Of a stretch of 64,000 nt of DNA, positions 42,958 to 50,662 are shown one piece after another. Each line of letters opens with the position of its first letter. The stretch's first letter is position 1. The notes below the pieces were generated by a model. That model saw only the letters and a list, made by a program, of their open reading frames with translations. It did not search any database and had not been told where the DNA came from. The stretch is from Micromonospora sp. WMMD1082 (lineage in GTDB: Bacteria > Actinomycetota > Actinomycetes > Mycobacteriales > Micromonosporaceae), in the NCBI RefSeq assembly GCF_029626175.1, contig NZ_JARUBM010000002.1, positions 6,403,001 through 6,467,000 of the forward strand. The letters run 5' to 3'. A program made the position numbers and the translations under genes.

Positions 42958-43614
42958 TCACTTCTGGTCGGGTGCGGGTCCGTTGTCGTTGAACCGGAAG
43001 CTGGTCGTGGGTGCGGCGTCACCCAACTCCTCCAGGATCAGCCCGTTCTCCCGGGAGTGCCGCAGGTACGCCGAGTTGTTGCTGATCAGGAACGCCTCGT
43101 CCGCGCCCTCGGCCGGGGCGATGGTGAACCGCTGTCGTGGCTCGTCCTCATTGCAGGCGGCCCCCTGCACCACCAACGGCTGGCTGTTGCCCGGGTTGCG
43201 CACCTGCCAACAGCGCGGCTCGCCGGTGCCGGGACCGCCGCCGGCCCCCCGGTACGACTTGATCAGGAAGTCCTGCCCGTCCAGCGGGGTCGGCACGAAC
43301 AGCTGCCGGCCGCTGTCGTCGTCGACCTCGGCCAACCGGCCATCATCGGTCAACGACAGCCCCGCCTCGAACCCGTCGACCCGGGTGACGGTGACCTGGC
43401 GGGTGCCCGACAGCACCGGTGAGGTCGCGGTCGGCGTCGGGCTGGCCGGCGTCGACTCCGTCGGCGTGGGCGCCGGGGTCGTCGTCGCGGTGGCGACGGG
43501 CGTACTGGTGCCGGTCGGAGAGCCGGCGACGTCGTCGGGAGAGGTCGCCTCACCGCAAGCTCCGGTCGAGACGGCCAGTACCACCACGCCCGCACCAGCG
43601 AGCCACCTGCGCAT
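42958..43614 (-). CDS. Hypothetical lipoprotein
   Basis: A 218-residue protein with lipobox STGAC (Cys near residue 20), a Thr/Pro/Ser-rich spacer (~35-68), and a ~140-residue domain with Cys-W near the middle (PRCWQVRNPG) and QGAACNEDEPRQRF. The later part resembles RICIN-like or SCP-like beta repeats only faintly. ATG 43614 is preferred over 43620 because GGAG lies seven bases before it. Function unknown; expected on the outer face of the membrane. Confidence 0.72.
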   Translation of the reverse strand: MRRWLAGAGVVVLAVSTGACGEATSPDDVAGSPTGTSTPVATATTTPAPTPTESTPASPTPTATSPVLSGTRQVTVTRVDGFEAGLSLTDDGRLAEVDDDSGRQLFVPTPLDGQDFLIKSYRGAGGGPGTGEPRCWQVRNPGNSQPLVVQGAACNEDEPRQRFTIAPAEGADEAFLISNNSAYLRHSRENGLILEELGDAAPTTSFRFNDNGPAPDQK

Positions 43615-43756
43615 CGACATTCTCCGCCCCCTCATCCCGGCGCGGGCGCCGCCGATGATCGGCGGACCGGTGCACCGCGCCGTCCTCGTGGATCACGTAC
43701 CCGGACCGCAACGCGGGTATGCGACGCCGGAGCAGAACACCGACCGCAGCAGAACA

Positions 43757-43786
43757 TTGACACTCCGGCATGGTTCGGGGAAGGAT
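43757..43786 (+). promoter_or_regulatory. Promoter for the leader peptide
   Basis: A -35 TTGACA (43757-43762) and a -10-like AAGGAT (43781-43786) with an 18-base gap. Transcription would start at or next to the GTG of the leader peptide at 43793, giving a leaderless message. Confidence 0.5.
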
Positions 43787-43792
43787 CTTTCT

Positions 43793-43873
43793 GTGCGAAG
43801 CGCCTATCTGACCAAGCGAGGTCACATCGACCTGCTGCGCGTCGCCAGCGCCGCCTGTCGACCCTGCCGCTGA
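43793..43873 (+). CDS. Cys-tailed leader peptide upstream of M14 carboxypeptidase
   Basis: A 26-residue ORF from GTG, containing LTKRGHIDLLR and ending in ACRPCR. It matches the actinobacterial putative leader peptide type with an R(R/G)H(V/I)D core and Cys at the end. In mycobacteria and streptomycetes similar uORFs sit before sulfur and cysteine genes, and ribosome behaviour at the Cys codons sets downstream expression (established for a mycobacterial example). Here a CGCCCG/CGGGCG hairpin (43891..43905) follows, and the next gene is an M14 peptidase 115 bases away. No ribosome site precedes it, which fits leaderless translation. Confidence 0.75.
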   Translation: MRSAYLTKRGHIDLLRVASAACRPCR

Positions 43874-43988
43874 CGCCGGGTTCCGTTCACCGCCCGCCGC
43901 GGGCGTCTGTCTCCGCCGTAGGTCTCCGGCCCTACCGCCGCGCCCGCGCACGGCATCCCGCTACTCCCCGACAGGAGTGCTGTCCATC

Positions 43989-46448
43989 GTGCACAAGATG
44001 TCCGTACGCCTGGCCACCGCCGGGCTCGCCCTCACCCTGCTCGGTACGGCGGCCTGGACCGGGCCGGCACACGCCTCGGCGCTGCCGGCCGTGCCACCGT
44101 CGTCGCCCCACCTCTCCCAGATCGCCGGATACCCCCGGCAGAACGTGTTGCCGGTCTGGCCGGAGAACCCCGCCGACGCCTCCATCCCGATCGGCGTCAT
44201 CCCCTACCACGAGATCGCCCCGAAGCTGAACGCGCTACAGGCCGCGAGCAACCGGGTCTCCGCCCGGGTGGCCGGCCGGTCCAGCGGCGGCCACGACCTG
44301 TACGCGGTCGTCGTCACCGCCCCGGAGACCCGCGCGGAGGCCCGCCAGCAGGAGGAGTGGAAGCGCCTCATCGAGGACGATCCGGTCCGAGCCCGCACCG
44401 ACCGCCGGCTGCTGGCCGGGTACAAGACCCCGCTGTTCGTCAACGCCAACATCCACGGCAACGAGTGGGAAGGCACCGACGCGGCGCTGCGGGTCATTGA
44501 GGAGTTCGCCACCAGCACCGACCCCGAGGTGGCGCGGCTGCTCACGCGGAATCGGCTGATCTTCAACGTGACGTCCAACCCGGACGGGCGCATCGCCGGC
44601 ACCCGCGCCAACGGCAACGGGTACGACCTCAACCGGGACCTGACCATCGTCTCGCAGCCCGAGACGAACCTGATCCGTGAGCTGATCATCGACACCAAGC
44701 CGATCATCACGCTCGACCTGCACGGGTACGTCAACCCGACGCTGCTGCACCCGAGCACTCCGCCGCACAACGTGAACAACGAGTACGACCTGTTCATCAA
44801 GCACGCCCTGCCGAACGCGCTGGCCATCGAGGAGGACCTGCGGGCGCTCGGCTACCCCGAGACGCAGCGGGCCCGGATCCCGTTCCGCGACGACGCACCC
44901 GGGGTCTGGGACGACTTCCCGCCGATCTACGTGCCGTCCTTCGCGCTGTTGCAGAGCAGCATCCCGTACACCATCGAGGCGCCGCTCAACCCGCGCGGCG
45001 CGAACCTGACCCCCGAGGAGCGGGTGCGTCGCTCCGCCATCAACACCGACGTGCACGAGGTGGCGATCAGGTCGTCGCTGCGGTACATCCAGGACCACCG
45101 CGCCGAGGTGCTGCACGACCAGGCCGAGGTGTACCGGCGCGGCTGGGCCGGTGAGCCGCTGCGGGACATCCCCGACGACTACGTGCCGGGCTGGGGTCCG
45201 GAGGACAACTACCACACCGTCTTCCCTCGCGCGTACGTCATCCCGACCGGTGCCGGGCAGCGTTCCGAGCCGGCCGCCGCGCGGCTGGTGGATCTGCTGA
45301 TCGGCAGCGGCGGTCGGGTGTGGCAGGCCAGGCACGCCTTCCGGGCCGGGGGTCGCAGCTACCCCGCCGGGTCGTACGTGGTGGACCTGCACCAGCCCAA
45401 GCGGGGACTGGTCAACTCGCTGCTCGAACCGGGCATCGACCTCACCGACCGGGTGGACGACCTCTACGCCGGGCCGGCCGCCTGGAGCCAGGGGCTGACC
45501 TGGGGCGCCACCGTCGACACCCTGTGGGACAGGAAGCTGCCCAAGGTGGCGCTCACCCGGGTGCACGACGGCGTGGCCCGGGGCACCCTGCCGCCGGGCA
45601 ACCCGGACGTACGGCTGAACCTCCAGGACGCCGCCGACCTGCTGGTGGTCAACTCGCTGATCGGCAAGGGTCTGCGGGTCCACCGGCTCGCCGACGGGTC
45701 GGTGGTGGTACCGGCCGCCCCCGGCAGCCGCGCGGCGCTCCAGGCGGCGGTCCGGACCTATGGCGTCACCTTCGAACGCGCGCCGGCCCGCTGGACGGGA
45801 ACCCCGCTGGGCGAGACCGTAGTCGGCTACCTGGGCGGCGTCGAGCAGCGCGACACGCTGGCCGCCCTCGGTTTCCCGACCCGGGCCGTCACCGCCGCCA
45901 CGCTGGCCGACACGCTGACCGACGAGGTCGACGTGCTGCTGGTCGGCAGCAACCTGAACCTGGCGAACCTGACGGCGGAGAACCGGGCGGCGCTCGACGC
46001 GTACCTCGCCCGAGGCGGCGGGGTGGTCGGCCTCGGCACCGCCGGGGCGGCCTTCGGCAACGCCACCTCGCTGCTGAGCGTCACCGCCACGGCCGGGCCG
46101 TCACTGGCCAGCGGGGTGGCCGACGTCGTCAACCGGGGCGGCCCGGTCACCGCCGACGCGAGCCGGTACGCGTTCATCAGCCAGCCGGTCTGGTTCACCA
46201 ATCTCGGTGCCGGGGTCACCGTGGACCAGGCGTACGCAGCGGATCCGCTGCTCGCCGGCTGGTGGGTGAGCACCGGGACGACCGGGCGGTCCGCCGCCGC
46301 CGGCCAGGCCAGTGTCGTGCGCAGCGTGGGCCCCGCCGGCAACGGGGTGGTGCTCTTCGGGACCAACCCGACGTTCCGGCTGCACCCGAAGGGGCTCCAA
46401 CCGCAGTTGGGTCGGGCACTGCTGTGGGCCGCCCAGCCGACGCGGTGA
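43989..46448 (+). CDS. Secreted M14-family zinc carboxypeptidase
   Basis: An 819-residue protein from GTG 43989 (AGGAG 11 bases upstream; GTG 43977 is possible but directly abuts AGGA). Signal peptide to about residue 31; peptidase M14 domain (~70-400) with zinc ligands in HGNEWEG (His and Glu) and a third His in LDLHGY, and a conserved-looking NPDGR followed by YDLNRD as in other M14 members. The remaining ~400 residues form extra domains including a Rossmann-like part (VDVLLVGSNLNLANL). It is expected to trim amino acids from peptides outside the cell. Probably under control of the Cys leader peptide. A strong terminator follows. Confidence 0.85.
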   Translation: MHKMSVRLATAGLALTLLGTAAWTGPAHASALPAVPPSSPHLSQIAGYPRQNVLPVWPENPADASIPIGVIPYHEIAPKLNALQAASNRVSARVAGRSSGGHDLYAVVVTAPETRAEARQQEEWKRLIEDDPVRARTDRRLLAGYKTPLFVNANIHGNEWEGTDAALRVIEEFATSTDPEVARLLTRNRLIFNVTSNPDGRIAGTRANGNGYDLNRDLTIVSQPETNLIRELIIDTKPIITLDLHGYVNPTLLHPSTPPHNVNNEYDLFIKHALPNALAIEEDLRALGYPETQRARIPFRDDAPGVWDDFPPIYVPSFALLQSSIPYTIEAPLNPRGANLTPEERVRRSAINTDVHEVAIRSSLRYIQDHRAEVLHDQAEVYRRGWAGEPLRDIPDDYVPGWGPEDNYHTVFPRAYVIPTGAGQRSEPAAARLVDLLIGSGGRVWQARHAFRAGGRSYPAGSYVVDLHQPKRGLVNSLLEPGIDLTDRVDDLYAGPAAWSQGLTWGATVDTLWDRKLPKVALTRVHDGVARGTLPPGNPDVRLNLQDAADLLVVNSLIGKGLRVHRLADGSVVVPAAPGSRAALQAAVRTYGVTFERAPARWTGTPLGETVVGYLGGVEQRDTLAALGFPTRAVTAATLADTLTDEVDVLLVGSNLNLANLTAENRAALDAYLARGGGVVGLGTAGAAFGNATSLLSVTATAGPSLASGVADVVNRGGPVTADASRYAFISQPVWFTNLGAGVTVDQAYAADPLLAGWWVSTGTTGRSAAAGQASVVRSVGPAGNGVVLFGTNPTFRLHPKGLQPQLGRALLWAAQPTR

Positions 46449-46466
46449 CCTGATCCCGTCGCTCGT

Positions 46467-46498
46467 GAGGGCCCGGAGCAGCGTCGCTCCGGGCCCTC
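46467..46498 (+). terminator. Terminator hairpin after M14 peptidase
   Basis: A 13-bp perfect stem (GAGGGCCCGGAGC/GCTCCGGGCCCTC) with a 6-base loop, 18 bases past the stop. Confidence 0.8.
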
Positions 46499-46514
46499 AC
46501 CCATACCCGCAATT

Positions 46515-46531
46515 CCCATCCGTTGGATGGG
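46515..46531. promoter_or_regulatory. Small dyad upstream of LLM gene
   Basis: CCCATCC-GTT-GGATGGG, a 7-bp perfect dyad 35 bases before the LLM start. It could be an operator or a small hairpin. Confidence 0.4.
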
Positions 46532-46566
46532 TTATGGTGGCGACCTGATCCGCGACGGAGGCACCC

Positions 46567-47586
46567 GTGTCCGCATCCCCGCCGCCGCTGCGCAAGCTCG
46601 GCTTCCTCACCATCGGGCTGTTCGACGAGGCCGACCCCGGCGCCGGTCACGAGTCGACCATGCAGCTCATCGAGCTGGGCGAGCAGCTCGGCTTCGACAG
46701 CGCCTGGGTACGCCACCGGCACCTCCAGTACGGCATCTCCTCGCCGGTCGCCGTCCTGGCGGCGGCGTCGCAGCGGACCCGCCACATCGACCTCGGCACC
46801 GCGGTCATCCCGCTGGGCTGGGAGAACCCGCTGCGGCTGGCCGAGGACCTGGCGACCGTCGACATCCTCTCCGCCGGGCGGCTCAACCCCGGGGTGAGCG
46901 TCGGGCCACCGCTGCACTACGACCGGGTCCGGGAGGCGTTGTACCCGGACAGCGCCGACGCGGAGGACTTCGGCTACACCCGGGTGCGCCGGCTGCTCGA
47001 CCTCGTCCGGGGCGAGCCGGCCAGCGAGTTCGACGGGGTGGAGGGCTTCGAGGTGTTCTCCCGCCGGGTCCAGCCGCACTCCCCCGGGCTGGGCACCCGG
47101 ATGTGGTACGGCGCCGGCAGCCTCGGCTCGGCCCGCTGGGCCGGTGAGCAGGGCATGAACCTGCTCACCAGCAGCGTGGTGAAGGCCGAGGAGGGCACCG
47201 ACTTCGCCGAGATCCAGCTGTCGCACATCCGCACCTTCCGCGCCCACCACCGGGACGGTGACCGGGCCCGGGTCTCCCAGGGGCTCGTGGTCATCCCCAC
47301 CGACACGGCCACGCCCGCGCAACGCGAGCGATACGAGGCGTACGCCCGCCAGCACGCCCCGCGTACCGCGTCGCCGCAGGGCCCGGCCCGGATGATGTTC
47401 GCCCCCGACCTCGTCGGCCCGGCCGAGGTGATCGCCGAGCGGCTCTCGGCGCACGCGGCGTTCCGCGAGGTGACCGAGGTCGCCTTCGCGCTGCCGTTCA
47501 CCTTCGCGCCGGCCGACTACGTGCAGATCCTCACCGACATGGCGACCCGGCTCGGCCCGGCACTCGGCTGGCGCCCAACCGGCTGA
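46567..47586 (+). CDS. LLM-class flavin-dependent oxidoreductase
   Basis: A 339-residue luciferase-like TIM-barrel protein. It opens KLGFLTIGLFDEADPGAGHE, with QLGFDSAWVRHRH and GTAVIPLGWENPLRLAEDLATVDILSAGRL typical of the family. GTG 46567 has GGAGG about six bases upstream. Members use FMNH2 or F420 in monooxygenation or redox steps. Substrate unknown. It stands alone between a terminator and the NACHT cassette 71 bases downstream. Confidence 0.87.
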   Translation: MSASPPPLRKLGFLTIGLFDEADPGAGHESTMQLIELGEQLGFDSAWVRHRHLQYGISSPVAVLAAASQRTRHIDLGTAVIPLGWENPLRLAEDLATVDILSAGRLNPGVSVGPPLHYDRVREALYPDSADAEDFGYTRVRRLLDLVRGEPASEFDGVEGFEVFSRRVQPHSPGLGTRMWYGAGSLGSARWAGEQGMNLLTSSVVKAEEGTDFAEIQLSHIRTFRAHHRDGDRARVSQGLVVIPTDTATPAQRERYEAYARQHAPRTASPQGPARMMFAPDLVGPAEVIAERLSAHAAFREVTEVAFALPFTFAPADYVQILTDMATRLGPALGWRPTG

Positions 47587-47657
47587 CCCCGAGGACCGAA
47601 GGGCCTGGCCACCGGGCGGCACCCATCGATGAGCTTGATCAATGGGAGGCGCTAGCC

Positions 47658-49922
47658 TTGAGTCTGCCCCTCGTTACCCATCGTGATTTGCGCTTTCGCG
47701 CAGGGGGCGTTGCCGAAGCACCACGATCGTCGAACCACCATGGAATGCCGGGGATGCCGATGATGCGAACACGGCGGATGGCGGTGGCGATCGCGATCAC
47801 CGGCGTGCTCTCCGCGGCGACTGTGCTGACCGGGTTGATCACGAACGAGGCGTCAGCCCAGCAGCGTTGGCCCGGTTGGCTCGAAATCGTCCGTACCCAT
47901 CCCTGGCACTCCCTCGGCATCCTTGCGCTCCTTCTGGTCGGCCTGACCATCGTGCTGACGGCATGGCCCCCCGCGACGAGAGACGACGCCGTCGGGCAGC
48001 CCGGGGTGGAGCCCGCCCTGCCACCTCTACCTGGCGCCGTGGAGCCACCGCAGAGCCCGGCGGTCGGCGACAACGAGACTGCTCTGCGCGACCTAGCCGA
48101 GAAGCGAGGCAGCCAGCTGAGACGCCTGTCAGGGGAACTGCTCGGCCGCCTCGGCCGCCGGAGAACCGCGTACCCGCTCGATCTGAGCCTGGCGGAGCTG
48201 CATCGCATGAACCTCTTCGTGCCCGGCCGACTGGCTCCGTACCACGAGCGCGACCCCGAGACGGGCGAGCAGGCCGTGGCAGCGCTGGTGGATCGTCTCC
48301 GGCGCGGAAAGTCGGTGCTTCTGCTGGGCGAGCCGGGCTCCGGCAAGAGCCTCTCGCTCTACGGGGTGGCGCTCGCGCTGCAGGATGTCGGGCTACTGCC
48401 GATCCCGCTGCGCGCACTGGATGCCGCGGACGTCCTCGATGACGTCCGCGGGTCGATGGTGGACGACGCGATACTGCCGGGCACCGTCGTGCTGGTCGAC
48501 GGCTTGGACGAAGCGAGCGAGTTGGCCGGCGGCGGCCCGCTCGCCACGGCGCTCATGCAGCTGCTCCGCCACGCCCCCGCACTCGTCACCTCCCGCACCA
48601 GGGAGTACGAGGAGTGGATCGCCTTCGAGACCACCACGGTCGGATTCGACGAGGTGTTCCGGCTGACGGGCTGGTCGGTAGAGGTCGAGTTCGCCGACTA
48701 CCTGTCCCGGCTACAACGCAGAGGCTTGATCGCCGATCCCGGTCTCTACCGGACGGTGGTCGCCTCGGAACAGTTGGGCCGGCTCGTGATGCGCCCGCTC
48801 TACGCCCGGATGCTCACCTTCATCGGGAATGACGCGGCGACCCGGATCAGCAGCGCGAGCAAGCTGTACGGCGAGTACCTTAGCCAGCTCAGCCGCGCCA
48901 CCGACTTCGCCGTGCGGGGCAGCCATCCGACCTGGAGTGGTCAGTCACTGGTCAGCTGGCAGGCGGCAGCCTGGTTCGTGCACTCACGCGAACTGCCCGC
49001 CGACGCCATCCCGATGGCCGAACTCCACGCGGAACTCGCTTCCGAGCGGGGGCACGGCGCCGAGATCCGGGCACTCGATCAGGTGATCGACCGCCGCACA
49101 CTGCATGGCACGGAGGTCGGTGAATTCCTGCACTACTCCTTCTACGAACATCTGCTGGCCCGGTACATCCGTGATCGCCTGCTCGCCGAGCTCCCGCCCG
49201 ATCAGGCGGCGGTGTTGCTGCGCAGGGATCTCACCCGGGAGATTCGGCATCACCTGGTCGGCCAACTTCAGGAGTTGGCCGACGACCGGCTCGGCGAGCG
49301 GTTGTCCGGGCTGTATCGTCAGCTACGCCGCGAGCCGGGTCTGGACACCGCTGACCGGCTCACCGTCTGCAACCTGTTGGTCTACCTCATCTCACGGACG
49401 AGTCCGACGGCACCCCGGCACCTCCACGTGCTCCTGCGACGGGAGCGGAACGAGTTCCTGCTGAACTCGCTGCTGTGGGCCTTGTGCCACCACCGATCGG
49501 ACTCCGCCCTCTTCCGCTTCTTCTCGCTGCTGCAGCATGATGCGGTCTTCCGAGCCTGCAGTCGCGGATACGTCCTCTACTACTACGGTGACCTGCGAAG
49601 CGGTCGTCCACCATTCCTGGACGTGCCGCCCTACGCGTCCCACGAACGCACCTCAAAGCGGATGCTAGCGATATTCGCGAACCCCATGTTTCGGACAGTC
49701 TCCGCGCAACGTCGCTTCGTTGATCTCTATACCTTCATGGACATCTACCACGTTCGGCGTGAGAACATCGATGGCCACGCCCTGTCCACGCTTCGCTCGG
49801 CGATCGATGCGCTGTCCGGACTGGGCCTGACGCACCCGATGGAGGAGCAACTGTCCGAGATGTTGTTGGAGATCTCCAACCCGCCCGTACCGGACGCGAA
49901 CTCGACCTCGTTTGCGGAATGA
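47658..49922 (+). CDS. Membrane-anchored NACHT NTPase
   Basis: A 754-residue protein. TTG 47658 is chosen because GGGAGG lies eight bases upstream; the first strong ATG in frame is at 47745. Two membrane helices (~41-62 and ~84-103) precede a Pro-rich linker and a NACHT-type STAND NTPase. It has Walker A GEPGSGKS (224-231), Walker B with VVLVDGLDEASE (~277-288) and an ALVTSRTREYE segment. The C-terminal ~370 residues are helical repeats without recognised family, the usual place for sensing. STAND proteins oligomerise upon sensing a trigger; bacterial NACHT proteins include phage-defence factors. Base composition is visibly less GC-rich towards its end. Followed at 38 bases by a HAD gene. Confidence 0.83.
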   Translation: MSLPLVTHRDLRFRAGGVAEAPRSSNHHGMPGMPMMRTRRMAVAIAITGVLSAATVLTGLITNEASAQQRWPGWLEIVRTHPWHSLGILALLLVGLTIVLTAWPPATRDDAVGQPGVEPALPPLPGAVEPPQSPAVGDNETALRDLAEKRGSQLRRLSGELLGRLGRRRTAYPLDLSLAELHRMNLFVPGRLAPYHERDPETGEQAVAALVDRLRRGKSVLLLGEPGSGKSLSLYGVALALQDVGLLPIPLRALDAADVLDDVRGSMVDDAILPGTVVLVDGLDEASELAGGGPLATALMQLLRHAPALVTSRTREYEEWIAFETTTVGFDEVFRLTGWSVEVEFADYLSRLQRRGLIADPGLYRTVVASEQLGRLVMRPLYARMLTFIGNDAATRISSASKLYGEYLSQLSRATDFAVRGSHPTWSGQSLVSWQAAAWFVHSRELPADAIPMAELHAELASERGHGAEIRALDQVIDRRTLHGTEVGEFLHYSFYEHLLARYIRDRLLAELPPDQAAVLLRRDLTREIRHHLVGQLQELADDRLGERLSGLYRQLRREPGLDTADRLTVCNLLVYLISRTSPTAPRHLHVLLRRERNEFLLNSLLWALCHHRSDSALFRFFSLLQHDAVFRACSRGYVLYYYGDLRSGRPPFLDVPPYASHERTSKRMLAIFANPMFRTVSAQRRFVDLYTFMDIYHVRRENIDGHALSTLRSAIDALSGLGLTHPMEEQLSEMLLEISNPPVPDANSTSFAE

Positions 49923-49960
49923 GGCATGGCGATGCGAGGTGAGAATCGGAAGGGAAGCTC

Positions 49961-50611
49961 GTGAAACTTTTTGTCTGGGATTTGCACGGCGTACTGGAGG
50001 AAGGCAACGACCGAGCCGTGATCGACATTTCCAACGAGGTGCTGGCGGCCTTCGGATACGAGCAACGATTCGCATACGCAGACGGCCGACGCCTGTACGG
50101 ACACAAGTGGTACGAATACTTCTCTTTCCTACTCCCCGAGGACACCCACGATCGCCACATGGAGCTTCAGGAGGCCTGCTTCATGGTCTCCGAAGAGCGG
50201 CCCGAGCTGCAGTACCGCTGGATGAGACCGACGCCGCACGCCATCGACGTGCTGGCCGAGATAGGCGCCCGCCACCAGCAGATCGTCATCTCGAACACTC
50301 GCCCCGGCACCCTCGACATGTTCCTCAAGCTGCTGGAGCTGACGGATTACTTCGTGCCCGGACGCGCGTTCGCGGTGGACCAGCACGTCCGGGACGTGAA
50401 AACCACCAAGAAGGACATACTGGCCGAGTATCTGGCCGGCAAGCCCGCATTCGAGGAGATAGTCATCATCGGCGACTCGGCCAGCGACATGCTCCTTGCG
50501 GACGTTGCCGGCGGGACCACCTACCTCTTCGCACATCCCGAGTTTGCGTTCCGCAACTGCACTGCGGACTTCCGGATCCATGACCTACGGGAAGTCCTGG
50601 GCCGCGTATAG
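49961..50611 (+). CDS. HAD-superfamily protein with altered motif I
   Basis: A 216-residue HAD fold. Motif I is FVWDLHGVL: the nucleophile Asp7 is present but the usual second Asp (DxD) is His9. Motif II is IVISNTRP, the motif III Lys is in TTKKD and motif IV is IIGDSASDML. The helical cap lies at about 20-90. The DxD second Asp normally acts as acid/base in phosphatases, so this one may be a weak phosphatase, a differently acting enzyme or a regulator. GTG 49961 has AAGGGAAG upstream. Gene spacing (38 and 51 bases) fits an operon with the NACHT and radical SAM genes. Lower GC than the surroundings. Confidence 0.8.
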   Translation: MKLFVWDLHGVLEEGNDRAVIDISNEVLAAFGYEQRFAYADGRRLYGHKWYEYFSFLLPEDTHDRHMELQEACFMVSEERPELQYRWMRPTPHAIDVLAEIGARHQQIVISNTRPGTLDMFLKLLELTDYFVPGRAFAVDQHVRDVKTTKKDILAEYLAGKPAFEEIVIIGDSASDMLLADVAGGTTYLFAHPEFAFRNCTADFRIHDLREVLGRV

Positions 50612-50662
50612 ACCACGACCAAGCAGTTCCGTACACTGAGAGCAATCAATCGCTAACCAGAC

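Noticed and set aside
47745..49922. Shorter NACHT protein from ATG 47745
   Set aside because: Possible, but TTG 47658 has GGGAGG at good spacing while 47745 has no clear ribosome site; both keep the membrane helices.
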